Counted from the stretch's first letter, positions 44,102 through 54,308 are shown. The stretch: 64,000 bases of DNA from Ancylothrix sp036704045 (GCA_036704045.1 DATNQM010000029.1:1-64000), one strand, 5' to 3'. Made by a program: numbers and translations. The notes: generated by a model from the letters alone, not told the origin.

Positions 44102-46279
44102 TTATTCGGTTTCAGTAATAGCCCGTTTTAAAGGTCTTTTGTAGGTGAAGGTAAAGGTATCCTGGCTTTTAATTACTTGGTGCATTTCTTCATACATGGG
44201 ATAATTTCCAACTCCACTTAAATTTACCCAACCTCTTGCCCTTGTTAAAGCTACAAATAGTTGGTTTCTGAGGTTAACATCACTTTCATTTCTGGCAACA
44301 TTATCAAAGCCGACTACATACACCATATCAGCTTCATTTCCTTTGGCACGAGTAACGCGAGAAACAGTTATTCCGCCATCCATCCAAAATTTATCAGGAT
44401 TATGATCAGGCCATTGGGGGTTTAATTCATTTAAGCCTAATGCAGTAGGGATGTAAATATCTATGTTTTGGTCAATTAAAAAGCCAGCAACTTGATTTTC
44501 TAATTCTATGGCATCTTTGATAGAACCAAGAATGATTATTAAGATATCTCGGCTTGGTTTGAGGTCATCTTCCACCAAGTTGTGCATGATTTTATCAGCT
44601 AATGCTTTCATTTCTTCTTGGCGCGATGGATAGGTTTGAAATTCTAAAACCGGCTTTTCCCAAAGTTCGGGAACAGGGTTAGGAGAGTTTTGGGAAGGCC
44701 GGTGTAGTATGATTTTTTGACCAGGTAAAAATTTGCCAGTTACTTCATAGCCAATGGAACGCCAATCATCTGCACGAGTAATGCCGGTGAGCATTCCTTC
44801 AGGACGTAATAATCCCATACCAATTGCATGAGCAGCGGTCAATATTTGCCCTGGTACGCGATAGCAACGCCTCATTACTTCAGATTTTTTAATTCCTCCA
44901 CTATAAAGGGCTCCTTTGCTTAATAATTCGCTGAGGTTTTCGCCAAATAATTCTTTGGCGGTGGGAATTTTTAGGTTTTCTAAACTTTGGGCTTCATCAT
45001 AGGCCCAAATTAAGCGGCGTTGTTCGGGGTTTTGCGGATCTGCGGGACGTAAAGCTTTATAAGCTAACCAGTAAATTGCTTGTTTGTCTTGATATTTTAG
45101 GTCATCTTCGGCAACTAAATCTTGTCCTTCGTCAATCAAAATAGCATCAAAAATTGGCTCGATTTCGATTTCTTCTAATAACCTTTTACAAACATCTGTT
45201 AAACCTCGGTTGGGCTGTTTTTCTGAGGTGTCACCGGCGGTTTTGCGGCGGATATTATGATGTTCGCAAATGGTGCTATAAAGTCCGGGTTGTTCTTTTG
45301 CACCCCAAGCATGAAGAATTCGTAATTTTGATTTGGCTTGTTCGTAGGTTACATCACCATTACTGAAACGTTTTAACCAGCGGTCTACTAAGCCGGTCAT
45401 CATATCATAAAGGGTACGAGTAAAAAATACCAAAGCTATATCCCAGTCGGGATGTTTTAGGTGAATATGGGCAGCTTTTTGGCAGAGTAAAACGGTTTTT
45501 CCAGAGCCGGCAATTCCCCGCATTCTTTGAAAACCAGGGGGGATTGTTTTACCGATGTTTTCTTGTTGGTAATCTAGTTCGTAGAGTTTTTCTTGTAAGG
45601 TTGCAACGATGCTGGCTCGGCTTTTTTTCTCGGTTTTATTGACAACGGTACGGGGTGGTTTTCTTAACACCGGCGTTCCACTAATCACGGAGAGTAAAAT
45701 TTCCCATTGTTTATCATCTAAGGTTTCACCGTTTACTAGGGTTTTTGCTTGTTTAAGGCGTTCTATTAAAGGGTTTTTAGTTAAATGATTTTGAAATATA
45801 ATTGTCGGAAGATTGGCAATTTTATCAAAGCCTTTTTGTTGCCATTCTTCCTCAGAAACCTGGGGTAAAGCAATAATGGCGCGCCCAGTTACTTTGCGGC
45901 GAATAGTAGCTTCTCTGTCAGAGTATCCCAACATGGCATAAGCTTGATTTTCTGCTTGTTGGTTGGGGGTAGATTCGGAAACAGAAAAGTTTTGAAACCG
46001 CCAAATATTTTCATTGACTTCGATGATTTTATCTATGGTGGCGGGGATGATTTCTATTACTGTTAAACCTAGTTCTTTATCGGCGATTAAAATATCGGGT
46101 TCTTTGCGTATTTCGCCTACTTTGGCAAAGATTGGATAGCGCCAATAAGCAATACAATTTCTTTCAGAAAAGGCTGTTTTTACAGCATCCCATACTTTTT
46201 GATACTCGGTTTGTTCGATGGGATTAATGGGTTCGGTGGTAATAAATTTACGCCCCTGATCTTCTATTCCAACCGCCAT
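44102..46279 (-). CDS. superfamily I helicase with N-terminal nuclease-like domain
   Basis: 725 residues. The N-terminal 150 residues resemble a NERD/PD-(D/E)XK-type module (KEPDILIADKELGLTVIEI), but the Lys of the ExK motif is not evident, so it may be inactive. The helicase part has Walker A RGIAGSGKTVLL (about residue 255), DAILIDEGQDL as Walker B, and late motifs ITVSRVTRAKGNEADMVYVVGFD and NQLFVALTRARGWVNLSG, like UvrD/Rep. Such proteins act in DNA repair or phage defence; no partner gene is adjacent. It is convergent with the WD40 gene. Confidence 0.82.
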   Translation of the reverse strand: MAVGIEDQGRKFITTEPINPIEQTEYQKVWDAVKTAFSERNCIAYWRYPIFAKVGEIRKEPDILIADKELGLTVIEIIPATIDKIIEVNENIWRFQNFSVSESTPNQQAENQAYAMLGYSDREATIRRKVTGRAIIALPQVSEEEWQQKGFDKIANLPTIIFQNHLTKNPLIERLKQAKTLVNGETLDDKQWEILLSVISGTPVLRKPPRTVVNKTEKKSRASIVATLQEKLYELDYQQENIGKTIPPGFQRMRGIAGSGKTVLLCQKAAHIHLKHPDWDIALVFFTRTLYDMMTGLVDRWLKRFSNGDVTYEQAKSKLRILHAWGAKEQPGLYSTICEHHNIRRKTAGDTSEKQPNRGLTDVCKRLLEEIEIEPIFDAILIDEGQDLVAEDDLKYQDKQAIYWLAYKALRPADPQNPEQRRLIWAYDEAQSLENLKIPTAKELFGENLSELLSKGALYSGGIKKSEVMRRCYRVPGQILTAAHAIGMGLLRPEGMLTGITRADDWRSIGYEVTGKFLPGQKIILHRPSQNSPNPVPELWEKPVLEFQTYPSRQEEMKALADKIMHNLVEDDLKPSRDILIIILGSIKDAIELENQVAGFLIDQNIDIYIPTALGLNELNPQWPDHNPDKFWMDGGITVSRVTRAKGNEADMVYVVGFDNVARNESDVNLRNQLFVALTRARGWVNLSGVGNYPMYEEMHQVIKSQDTFTFTYKRPLKRAITETE

Positions 46280-46745
46280 TTTTAATTTTCCTTTGATTTT
46301 TTGTACAGGTGTTGTTTCAAAAATAGCAGAAAAGTTCTATAGCGGCTAGGAAATCTAACGTATTTACCCGAAAAATCTGTTCTGGGTTTGCTGCCGGTGA
46401 CAAAAATATATAAATTTTCTGTAAAATTATCACCTCACTAATATATTTAAATACCGTAAAAATACTTATTATTTGCTTGTGATTATACAAAAGTGCGGGG
46501 GAGAGGGCCGGCACGGGACACGGCCCCTACAACGCCCGTATCGTCCCGGAAGATTTGCCACCGCTAAATTTGTGCGGCGGAATCAGGCCGATAATTACCT
46601 CCGTAATATCACGCAAACTAGCCTTATTTAACTACATACAAATCTAAAAAACAATGCCCATACAAGTTGAGAACAAGAGTATAGCCCTCTTGACAACCTA
46701 TATCTCACTAAATACTATAAAAAAGTTCCTCTCACGATAAAATTT
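46280..46745. other. 466-bp spacer upstream of the RTX gene
   Basis: No gene recognised. It contains GAGGGCCGGCACGGGACACGGCCCC (46503-46527), a GC-rich imperfect palindrome, in an otherwise AT-rich stretch. The right part should hold the promoter of the large RTX gene. Confidence 0.4.
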
Positions 46746-49700
46746 ATGGCCACACCTAATACAAATCCAATACTCACAAACAACAACGCTCTCAACCTGG
46801 ATGAGGCTACAACGGGTACCATCGTTTCTGCACGGTTGAGGATTGTAGACCCCGATATCACAGATATCATTACTTACACCCTCACTTCACTTCCCAGCAA
46901 CGGCTCACTTAAATTAAACGGCGTTGAACTGAATTTAACTACTAACAAAACCTTCACCCAAGCAGACATCGATAATAACCGGCTTACCTACACCCACAAC
47001 GGCACAAAAACAACAAACGACAGCTTTAATTTCACCGCTACAGATGGCTTTGAAGGAAATATTAATACCAGCACATTTAATATTGCCATCAACCCCTTTA
47101 ATTACTTTCCTGAAGACATTAAACTGAGCAATACAAACATTGCCGAAAATAGCATTGCTGGCACAGTTATCGCAGACTTATCAACCGTTGATCGCAACAT
47201 TCAAGATACCCACACCTATAAACTTTTTGACAGTGTTGGAGGTCGGTTTACAATTGAAGGCAGCCAGCTAAAAATCGGTGATGCTAGTCTATTTAACTTC
47301 GAGAATGGCAATAACACTCACGAAATTGTAATCCAGTCAACTGATAACGGTAATCCCAGTTTACCTAGTGCTTGGAAAAAGTTTACCATTAACATCACAG
47401 ATGCCAACGAAGCCCCAACTGTAACACAAGGAATTGCCTCCCAAACTGTCAATGCACATACGGCTTTTAACTATCAAGTTGCAGCAAATACTTTCACCGA
47501 TGTAGATGCCGGAGACTCTTTTAGTTATCGGGCTACTTTAGCTGATGGAAGTCCCCTACCGGCTTGGTTAAAATTTGATGCCACAACGCGCACTTTTACC
47601 GGCACACCGGCAGATGGTGACGCCGGCAATATCAACATCAGCGTCATCGCCACAGATAAAGGTGGTTTAACTAACAATACACGGTTTAATTTAACCATTA
47701 ATTCTAATAACGTCGCGCCAACAGATATCACCCTTAGCAGCAGTACAGTTGTTGAAAATACCCCTGATAGTGTTGTTCTTGCCAACATTTCTACCATCGA
47801 CGCAAACGCCAGCGATAGTCACACTTATACGCTTTTAAATGATGCCGATGGCCGGTTTAAAATAGAAGGCAATCAGTTAAAAGTTGCTAATGCCGCGTTG
47901 GTAGATTTTGAAACAAACACCAGTCACGTTATCCGCATTCGTACCACCGATAAAGGCGGTCAAATTCTCGAAAAAGACCTAACAATTAATGTTACAAACT
48001 TAAATGAAGCACCGATTGTTAGTCAGCCGGTGGCAGCACAATCAATTAATGCTAATACTGCCTTTCGCTACCAACTAGCCGCCAATATTTTTACCGATGT
48101 AGATGCAGGAGATAGCATTACTTATCGCGCCACTTTAGCTAATGGTCAAGCGTTGCCGGCTTGGTTAACTTTTGACGCTTCAACGCGCACCTTTAGCGGC
48201 ACTCCCACAAATGCTAATGCGGGTTTACTCAACATCGTTATTACAGCCACAGATCGCGGTGGATTGACAAATACTACGCCGTTTAATTTAAGCGTAAATC
48301 GCCTTAATAGTGCGCCGAAAGATATTAATATCAGCAATAGTAATGTTGCCGAAAATAGTGCTAATGGTCTTGTAATTGCCAACTTAGCAAGCCTTGACTC
48401 CGATGCCTCAGATATTCACAATTACACCCTGGTGAATAATGCAGAAGGCCGATTTACCATTGAAGGAAATCAGCTTAAGGTTTTGAATGGCAGTCTGTTG
48501 AATTTTGAAAGCGCTACTAACCACACAATTCGTGTCCGCAGCACCGATAATGGTGGTCAAATTTTTGAAAAAGATTTGATTATTGGCGTTACGAATGTTA
48601 ATGAAGCGCCGACAGTTGTCCAGGCAATTGCTGCTCAAACAATTACAGCAAACCAAGCCTTAAATTATCAAGTTTCTGCAAATACTTTTGCTGATTTTGA
48701 TGCCGGTGATGCGCTTAGTTATCGTGCAAGTTTAGCTAATGGTCAACCATTGCCGGCTTGGTTACGTTTTGATGCTAATACTTGCACGTTTAGCGGGACG
48801 CCGGTAAATACGGGTGCCGGTAATCTTAACTTGTTGATAACGGCAACAGATCGCGGTGGTTTGACAACAAATACTCCGTTTAATTTGACAGTTAATCGTG
48901 TTAATACGCCACCAAAACTGAATAAACCTAGCTTTCGCCAAGGTGTGAACTGGACAAATTCTGCTGAACGCAATACCGGGAAATTTACTCTAGCTGAAGA
49001 TACCTTCATAGATGCTGATGCCGGGGATCAACTTACCTATTCAGTCAAACAAGTGCATGGGTTTAGTTGGAATTGGCAAAATGTTAGTGGAGTAGGTTCA
49101 ACCCCAGTTTTACTATCTGCTACTCAAAAAACAGCCTTACCTCAACCAATCAAATTTGATCCAGCTACTCGTACTTTTACTATTGATCCCTCTTTACGCG
49201 GCGATATATGGATTGAGGTAGTGGCAACAGATAAAGCCGGTGCTACTGCCAGCGATTTATTCCATATCTATAACTACGGTTCTGGAGTTGGAATTGATAA
49301 CTACATTTCTGGTGGTACTGCTTTCTTTGATGCTAATAAAAATGGCTTACTTGATGCAAATGAACCCTTTGCAATTACCAATGAAAAAGGCGAATTTAGC
49401 ATTAACTTAGATGTCAATACTTTTGACACAAACAAGAATGGAATTCTTGATCCATCGGAAGGTCGTACTGTACTCACCGGCGGTATTGATGTAGCCACCG
49501 GCCTACAATTAGAAACCCCCATCACTGCAACTCCAGATTCTTATACCGTGACAATGTTAACCAGTCTCTTAGCAGACTTGGTAGATCGGGGAATATCGCG
49601 GGATGTAGCCGAAACTCAACTAACAAACGCTTTATCATTACCGGCTAATTTTCCCATCACTTACATTGACCCCATAGCTGCAACAAATAATAACGACGCC

Positions 49701-51116
49701 GGTGGTTCTAAAGTGTTTGCGGAAATGATTAAAACCCAAAACACGGCAACCCAAATAGCAGCATTATTAGATGGTGCATCCTCCGCATCCCTAAGCCAAT
49801 TAACAAAAGCAGCCATCGCCGCAATTTCTAGCTATATTGCCACCGGCAGCAAACTTGACTTAACCTCCCCAGAAACCTTAACCAAAATCATCCAAGACGC
49901 AGCCACAAATGCCAAACAAATTGACCCCAAAATCGTCAGCCAATCAGTTATAAACGTTGCCCAAAAAGCAGCCTTAATAATGGCAGAAAGCAACCAAAGC
50001 ATTGATGAAGCCGTTGCCAAAAATACTGGCACCAACATAACCGCAGAAGTAGCTCGCGCTCAATTGATGACACTTGGTGAGGTCACAAAAGACTTATTTG
50101 AAGTGACCGCCGGCATCAAAAACATCACCCAAGCAGTAGCCGAAAACACCGGCCTAGCATTAGATAACCAAATTCTCGCCGTCACCCCCAAAGGCGAAAC
50201 CCTCACCGGCACAAACAGTAACGATAACCTCACCGGCAAACAAGGTTCCGACAGCCTCAACGGCGGTGCCGGTAACGACATCCTCACCGGCAACGCCTCC
50301 TTTGACACCCTCACAGGAGGAACAGGAAACGACCAATTTGTAATACGTCTAGGCGATGGCAGCGACATTATCAGCGACTTTAGCGGCCTAGGCAAAGGCA
50401 ACCAACCCACCGCAGCAGTCATAGCCGCCGCTGATACCCTCAAATTTGAAGGGGCCGGTTTGACCGCACAAAACATGGTTGCCTATCAAAAAGATAAAAA
50501 CTTAGTTCTCACTTTTGAAAATGTGAGCGGCCCTCGCGTCACCCTGCAAAACTTTGGCCTAGAAAACCTAGACAACCTAACAAAACCCACAGGCGGAAAC
50601 GTCAACTTCGCTAACATTTTATTTGACGGAGATACAGTAGTAAAAGACAGTTTTGATGTCATTGATAGCGGTCAACAACTCGCTCGCGTATATCGTACAA
50701 ACGTAACAACATTCCTCAACGACCTCAATAACAAAACCACTGGTTTCAACAACTCCAATGACGTCATAAACGGACAAGGAGGCAACGACAGCCTCACCGG
50801 CCTAAGCGGAAACGACATATTGCGAGGAGGCGATGGCGACGACCTATTAGATGGCGGAGTTGGCAAAGATATGCTGACTGGTGGTGTAGGAAAAGATACC
50901 TTTATCTTGATAAAATGCCCCTCCGGCGGAGACATCATCAACGACTTTGAAGATGGAATCGATCTGTTACGCTTAGGAAGTGGTTTAAAAGCTTCCCAAC
51001 TATCAATAACCGAAAACAATGAAGGAACCTTAATTAGTGCCGGTGGGCAACTATTAGCAACCCTTAAAGGCATCGATAGCACATTAATTAACGCCCAAGA
51101 CTTTGCCTTAGTTTAA
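46746..51116 (+). CDS. large cadherin/Ig-like RTX surface protein
   Basis: 1456 residues, no N-terminal signal peptide. Residues 10-125 are a cadherin-like domain. Then alternating cadherin (PEDIKLSNTNIAENS, APTDITLSSSTVVENT, APKDINISNSNVAENS) and putative Ig domains (FTDVDAGDSFSYRATLADG, repeated with small changes) run to about residue 840. An EF-hand-like stretch with DANKNGLLDANEPF and DTNKNGILDPSEG follows. After a helical region come two groups of RTX calcium repeats (GSDSLNGGAGNDILTG; GNDSLTGLSGNDILRGGDGDDLLDGG). The design is that of type I-secreted adhesins: no signal peptide, C-terminal RTX. No type I secretion genes are in the window. Confidence 0.88.
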   Translation: MATPNTNPILTNNNALNLDEATTGTIVSARLRIVDPDITDIITYTLTSLPSNGSLKLNGVELNLTTNKTFTQADIDNNRLTYTHNGTKTTNDSFNFTATDGFEGNINTSTFNIAINPFNYFPEDIKLSNTNIAENSIAGTVIADLSTVDRNIQDTHTYKLFDSVGGRFTIEGSQLKIGDASLFNFENGNNTHEIVIQSTDNGNPSLPSAWKKFTINITDANEAPTVTQGIASQTVNAHTAFNYQVAANTFTDVDAGDSFSYRATLADGSPLPAWLKFDATTRTFTGTPADGDAGNINISVIATDKGGLTNNTRFNLTINSNNVAPTDITLSSSTVVENTPDSVVLANISTIDANASDSHTYTLLNDADGRFKIEGNQLKVANAALVDFETNTSHVIRIRTTDKGGQILEKDLTINVTNLNEAPIVSQPVAAQSINANTAFRYQLAANIFTDVDAGDSITYRATLANGQALPAWLTFDASTRTFSGTPTNANAGLLNIVITATDRGGLTNTTPFNLSVNRLNSAPKDINISNSNVAENSANGLVIANLASLDSDASDIHNYTLVNNAEGRFTIEGNQLKVLNGSLLNFESATNHTIRVRSTDNGGQIFEKDLIIGVTNVNEAPTVVQAIAAQTITANQALNYQVSANTFADFDAGDALSYRASLANGQPLPAWLRFDANTCTFSGTPVNTGAGNLNLLITATDRGGLTTNTPFNLTVNRVNTPPKLNKPSFRQGVNWTNSAERNTGKFTLAEDTFIDADAGDQLTYSVKQVHGFSWNWQNVSGVGSTPVLLSATQKTALPQPIKFDPATRTFTIDPSLRGDIWIEVVATDKAGATASDLFHIYNYGSGVGIDNYISGGTAFFDANKNGLLDANEPFAITNEKGEFSINLDVNTFDTNKNGILDPSEGRTVLTGGIDVATGLQLETPITATPDSYTVTMLTSLLADLVDRGISRDVAETQLTNALSLPANFPITYIDPIAATNNNDAGGSKVFAEMIKTQNTATQIAALLDGASSASLSQLTKAAIAAISSYIATGSKLDLTSPETLTKIIQDAATNAKQIDPKIVSQSVINVAQKAALIMAESNQSIDEAVAKNTGTNITAEVARAQLMTLGEVTKDLFEVTAGIKNITQAVAENTGLALDNQILAVTPKGETLTGTNSNDNLTGKQGSDSLNGGAGNDILTGNASFDTLTGGTGNDQFVIRLGDGSDIISDFSGLGKGNQPTAAVIAAADTLKFEGAGLTAQNMVAYQKDKNLVLTFENVSGPRVTLQNFGLENLDNLTKPTGGNVNFANILFDGDTVVKDSFDVIDSGQQLARVYRTNVTTFLNDLNNKTTGFNNSNDVINGQGGNDSLTGLSGNDILRGGDGDDLLDGGVGKDMLTGGVGKDTFILIKCPSGGDIINDFEDGIDLLRLGSGLKASQLSITENNEGTLISAGGQLLATLKGIDSTLINAQDFALV

Positions 51117-51318
51117 ACACATCTTCCCTCCTCAAACAAAAAAGGAAGAGACTTTTACATCTCTTCCCTTTATTACTTTCAGGGCTTTCGCCCTTCAACT
51201 TTTGTCGCATCATTTGCTGTTGTTTTCTAATCTGGCGGGCACGAGCCGCTCCACCTTTCCCCTTATCATTTCTTCCACTGCGGCGGGGAGACTCCCAGCT
51301 TTTTAATTGTTGAGCCAT
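51088..51318 (-). CDS. hypothetical small basic protein
   Basis: A 76-residue frame. The first 45 residues (MAQQLKSWESPRRSGRNDKGKGGAARARQIRKQQQMMRQKL) are basic and look like a real small protein. The remainder runs through a terminator hairpin and overlaps the end of the RTX gene on the other strand by 29 bp, so the true 3' end may be in doubt. Family not recognised. Confidence 0.35.
   Translation of the reverse strand: MAQQLKSWESPRRSGRNDKGKGGAARARQIRKQQQMMRQKLKGESPESNKGKRCKSLFLFCLRREDVFKLRQSLGR
51141..51170. terminator. bidirectional terminator after the RTX gene
   Basis: AAAGGAAGAGA and TCTCTTCCCTT form a stem of about 11 bp with one mismatch, A-rich before and T-rich after. It begins 25 bp after the RTX stop codon. 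Confidence 0.75.
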
Positions 51319-51591
51319 AACCTTTAACTTTCACAACTACATCCATACTACACCAGCCCAAAGGTCACTGTCAAGCAGGCCGGTTTACCCATCAAAACTC
51401 AGGTACTTGGAAACTCAAATTTCTTCTATTCTGTAGAAATTTTTGGTTTTATTGGGATTGGGGCTGACGCAAAAATCCTATATTTAGTAATTTGTAGGGG
51501 CAATCCCCCTGGTTTCCCCTGAGCCTGTCGAAGGGTGGTTACCCCTATCCATAGACTAAACTCGTCCCCTTGTAAAGAACTCTAAAAACAA

Positions 51592-51623
51592 AAAACCCAG
51601 GTTCTTATAAAAACCTGGGTTTT
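51592..51623. terminator. terminator of tRNA-Leu(CAA)
   Basis: AAAACCCAGGTT and AACCTGGGTTTT form a perfect 12-bp stem. It lies 9 nt beyond the 3' end of the minus-strand tRNA. Confidence 0.85.
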
Positions 51624-51631
51624 ACTGGTAG

Positions 51632-51713
51632 TGGGCGGGGAGAGAATCGAACTCTCATACCTTTCGGTGTCAGATTTTGAGTCTGATGCGTCTACCAGTT
51701 TCGCCACCCGCCC
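51632..51713 (-). tRNA. tRNA-Leu(CAA)
   Basis: An 82-nt cloverleaf. Acceptor GGGCGGG/CCCGCCC, anticodon arm TCAGA-CTCAAAA-TCTGA with anticodon CAA, a long variable arm and a normal T-loop TTCGATT, discriminator A. CCA is not encoded. It reads the codon UUG. Its 5' 22 nt overlap the end of the M48 protease frame on the same strand. Confidence 0.95.
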
Positions 51714-52567
51714 CTGTCGTCGCTTTTGTTATTATACACAAAATTTCGATTTTGCAATAGGCTTTCATAATCTTTTTCAGAAGACCAGCGATCAATTTCC
51801 CTGGCCCGCAACACCGGCACCGGATGAGTCAACCCAGCCGTCTGAGCCTGTTTAAGCAACAAACCCAATTCCGACCTATCCACCTCATCATAAGCCCGCG
51901 CCTGAGCCAAAAAAGCATCCACATTCAACTTAGAAGCCAAACTGGGAGAACCCCCAGACAACTTCATCAACAACGAAATAACCACCTTCGGGTCTTGCAC
52001 CGCCAACAGAGCCGAGCGGTCACAAGTAAACTCCGCACAACGAACCCACTCCAAAAGCTGCGCCTGTAAACTTTGAGCCAACATCCCCCCAAAAGGTTGC
52101 AATTGACCGGCAGCCAAAACCAACAAATTAGCCAGAGTCAAATAAACCCCGTGATCACACTTCAAATGACCCAACTCATGGGCAATCACCGCCTGGACTT
52201 CCTGATCCGTCAAAAGATCAATCAAAGAAGTGTGCATAACAATAAAAGGCTGCCGGCCACGCATTGCAAAAGTATAAGCATTTGGAACCGGATGCTGCCG
52301 CACATACAACTGCGGCACCTCCAAATCCAAAATCTGGCACGCATCAAGCAGCAGATGATACAAATGCGGCAACTGCTGCTCACCCACCAAAACACTCGAA
52401 GCAATATTCTCCAAATAGAAAAACTGCTCACCAACCGGCCCCAACAAATTCCGAACCACCACATCCAAACCAGGCAGCTGCTTTAGAGCATTTGTTGCTT
52501 CCAAATCAAGGGGATGACGGAAATGGTCAGCCTTTAAACCAGTCAGAGTTGTTTTTAAGAAATCCAT
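51692..52567 (-). CDS. M48-family zinc metalloprotease
   Basis: About 291 residues. The zinc motif is AHELGHLKCDHGVYL (HExxH), with the third ligand expected at the Glu of RCAEFTCDRSALLA. One or two hydrophobic segments flank the site, as in membrane-bound HtpX/Ste24-type proteases that remove damaged membrane proteins. The ATG at 52567 (MDFLKTTLTG) is preferred to the earlier one at 52591. The stop codon and the last seven sense codons lie inside the tRNA-Leu(CAA) gene, so the final residues GGWRNW are encoded by tRNA sequence. It follows murA on the same strand within about 35 bp. Confidence 0.88.
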   Translation of the reverse strand: MDFLKTTLTGLKADHFRHPLDLEATNALKQLPGLDVVVRNLLGPVGEQFFYLENIASSVLVGEQQLPHLYHLLLDACQILDLEVPQLYVRQHPVPNAYTFAMRGRQPFIVMHTSLIDLLTDQEVQAVIAHELGHLKCDHGVYLTLANLLVLAAGQLQPFGGMLAQSLQAQLLEWVRCAEFTCDRSALLAVQDPKVVISLLMKLSGGSPSLASKLNVDAFLAQARAYDEVDRSELGLLLKQAQTAGLTHPVPVLRAREIDRWSSEKDYESLLQNRNFVYNNKSDDRGGWRNW

Positions 52568-52601
52568 GCCAGAGCTCACCGTAATCAACAATAAACGTCT
52601 T

Positions 52602-54005
52602 CTAGTTTAGTGTTGATTGCACCGGCACTGCCTGTGAAACCAAGCCAGCATCCGGTTCTGCATCCGCCAAAGTCCGAACCAACTTAGCACCCAAACCGCG
52701 TAACTTATCTTCCAAACATTCATAACCCCGATCAAGGTGTTGCAACTGCTGGATAGTAGTCTTACCCTCAGCCGCCAAACCAGCCAACACAAGAGCCGCA
52801 GAAGCACGCAAGTCCGTTGCCACCACCGGCGCCCCAGACAAAAACGGCACACCTCGAATAATCGCGTGATTACCCTTCACCCGAATATCAGCACCCATCC
52901 GGTTAAGTTCAGCCACATGACGCAAACGGTTTTCAAACACCGTCTCCGTAATCACACTATTACCCTCACTCAACGTCAGCAACGACATAAACTGCGCCTG
53001 CATATCCGTTGGAAACCCTGGATAAGGCAAAGTCTCAATATCAATTCCCGTATGCTGGTAAGCACCAACAATCCGTAACTGATCCACACCTTCGGCCGTT
53101 ATCTCCGCCCCAATAGCTTGTAACTTAGCAATCACCGCCGTCAAATGATCCGGTATCACCGGCCCAACCACAATATCACCACGAGTAATCGCCCCAGCCA
53201 CCAGAAACGTCCCCGCCTCAATACGGTCTGGAATAATACTGTAATCGGTCGAGTGCAAACGCTCAACCCCAGAAATAGTAATAGTTTTCGTTCCGGCACC
53301 CGTAATTTTTGCCCCCATTGAGTTGCAAAAATTTGCCAGATCCAAAACTTCCGGTTCTTGGGCCGCATTTTCAATCGTCGTTTCTCCATCCGCCAGCGTC
53401 GCCGCCATCATCAATGTTTCCGTTGCGCCCACGCTGGGATAATCCAGATAGATTTTCGCACCTTTCAAACGACGATTCGGGCCGGTCACATGAGCATGAA
53501 CAACACCATGCTCAATAACCACATCAGCGCCCAACGCCTGTAGACCCCGGACGTGCAATTCCACCGGCCTTGCACCAATGGCACATCCCCCTGGTAAAGG
53601 AATATTTGCCTCCCCCAACCGCGCCAGCAAAGGCCCAATCGCAAAAAAACTGGCCCGCAACTGGCTCACCAAATCATACGGAGCCTCAGAGGTACTGATA
53701 TCCTTGGCATTGAGGTCTAAAACATCGCCATTTTGCTTTAATTGCACACCTAATGCTGACAAAATTTGTCCCATCCGCTTCACATCTGCCAACACCGGCA
53801 CATTGCGAAGACGGCAATCTCCAGAACATAACAACGCACCTGTCATCACCACCAAAGCTGCGTTTTTTGCACCGCTGACTTTCACATGGCCCGCCAACGG
53901 TTTTCGGCCCCAAATTTGCAGCACTTGTTTGTCTGCTTCATCGGGGGAAGCGTGATTACCTGTCAAATTCACAGAAGCAGTAATAGCCGTACCCTCCAAT
54001 CTCAA
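52602..54005 (-). CDS. murA: UDP-N-acetylglucosamine 1-carboxyvinyltransferase
   Basis: First committed step of peptidoglycan synthesis: transfers enolpyruvate from PEP to UDP-GlcNAc. Patterns include LAGHVKVSGAKNAALVVMTGALL, with the catalytic Lys, and LPGGCAIGARPVELHVRGL, with the catalytic Cys, the residue hit by fosfomycin. GDIVVGPVIPDHL and PYPGFPTDMQAQFM complete the fold. The start is uncertain: the longest frame begins at a TTG (54005), giving an N-terminal extension of about 30 residues such as other cyanobacterial MurA proteins have; a GTG 11 codons in is an alternative. The M48 protease gene follows closely. Confidence 0.95.
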   Translation of the reverse strand: MRLEGTAITASVNLTGNHASPDEADKQVLQIWGRKPLAGHVKVSGAKNAALVVMTGALLCSGDCRLRNVPVLADVKRMGQILSALGVQLKQNGDVLDLNAKDISTSEAPYDLVSQLRASFFAIGPLLARLGEANIPLPGGCAIGARPVELHVRGLQALGADVVIEHGVVHAHVTGPNRRLKGAKIYLDYPSVGATETLMMAATLADGETTIENAAQEPEVLDLANFCNSMGAKITGAGTKTITISGVERLHSTDYSIIPDRIEAGTFLVAGAITRGDIVVGPVIPDHLTAVIAKLQAIGAEITAEGVDQLRIVGAYQHTGIDIETLPYPGFPTDMQAQFMSLLTLSEGNSVITETVFENRLRHVAELNRMGADIRVKGNHAIIRGVPFLSGAPVVATDLRASAALVLAGLAAEGKTTIQQLQHLDRGYECLEDKLRGLGAKLVRTLADAEPDAGLVSQAVPVQSTLN

Positions 54006-54191
54006 TTAATTTTTTAAACTCCTAAGTTGGTTCCGATTTTACCGGAAAGATTCAATCTGTCCAGCTTTTTGCAGAAATAAGTTGCGATTTGTTAACCTTT
54101 TTGTCCTTTTGAAAAAAAATTCGGCTTTTCTCTTGACTTTTTGGCACTCTTGCGCTAAATTTGTGAATTGTGGTGCAAATAAAGCCACCAA

Positions 54192-54273
54192 GCGGAACTG
54201 GCGGAATTGGTAGACGCGCATGATTCAGGTTCATGTGGTGCAAGCCTTCCGGGTTCAAGTCCCGGGTTCCGCA
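54192..54273 (+). tRNA. tRNA-Leu(CAG)
   Basis: An 82-nt cloverleaf. Acceptor GCGGAAC/GTTCCGC, anticodon arm CATGA-TTCAGGT-TCATG with anticodon CAG, long variable arm, T-loop TTCAAGT, discriminator A. CCA is not encoded. A strong terminator follows. Confidence 0.96.
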
Positions 54274-54279
54274 TCTCCA

Positions 54280-54308
54280 GGCAAAAGGGTTTTCCTTTTG
54301 CCTTTTTT
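54280..54308 (+). terminator. terminator of tRNA-Leu(CAG)
   Basis: GGCAAAAGG and CCTTTTGCC form a perfect 9-bp stem with a 5-nt loop and TTTTTT behind. It separates the tRNA from the methyltransferase gene that starts 25 bp later. Confidence 0.92.

Noticed and set aside
50210..50900. Closely spaced glycine-rich repeats that could suggest a CRISPR or tandem array
   Set aside because: They are RTX calcium-binding repeats in frame within the large surface protein. No CRISPR array was seen anywhere in the window.
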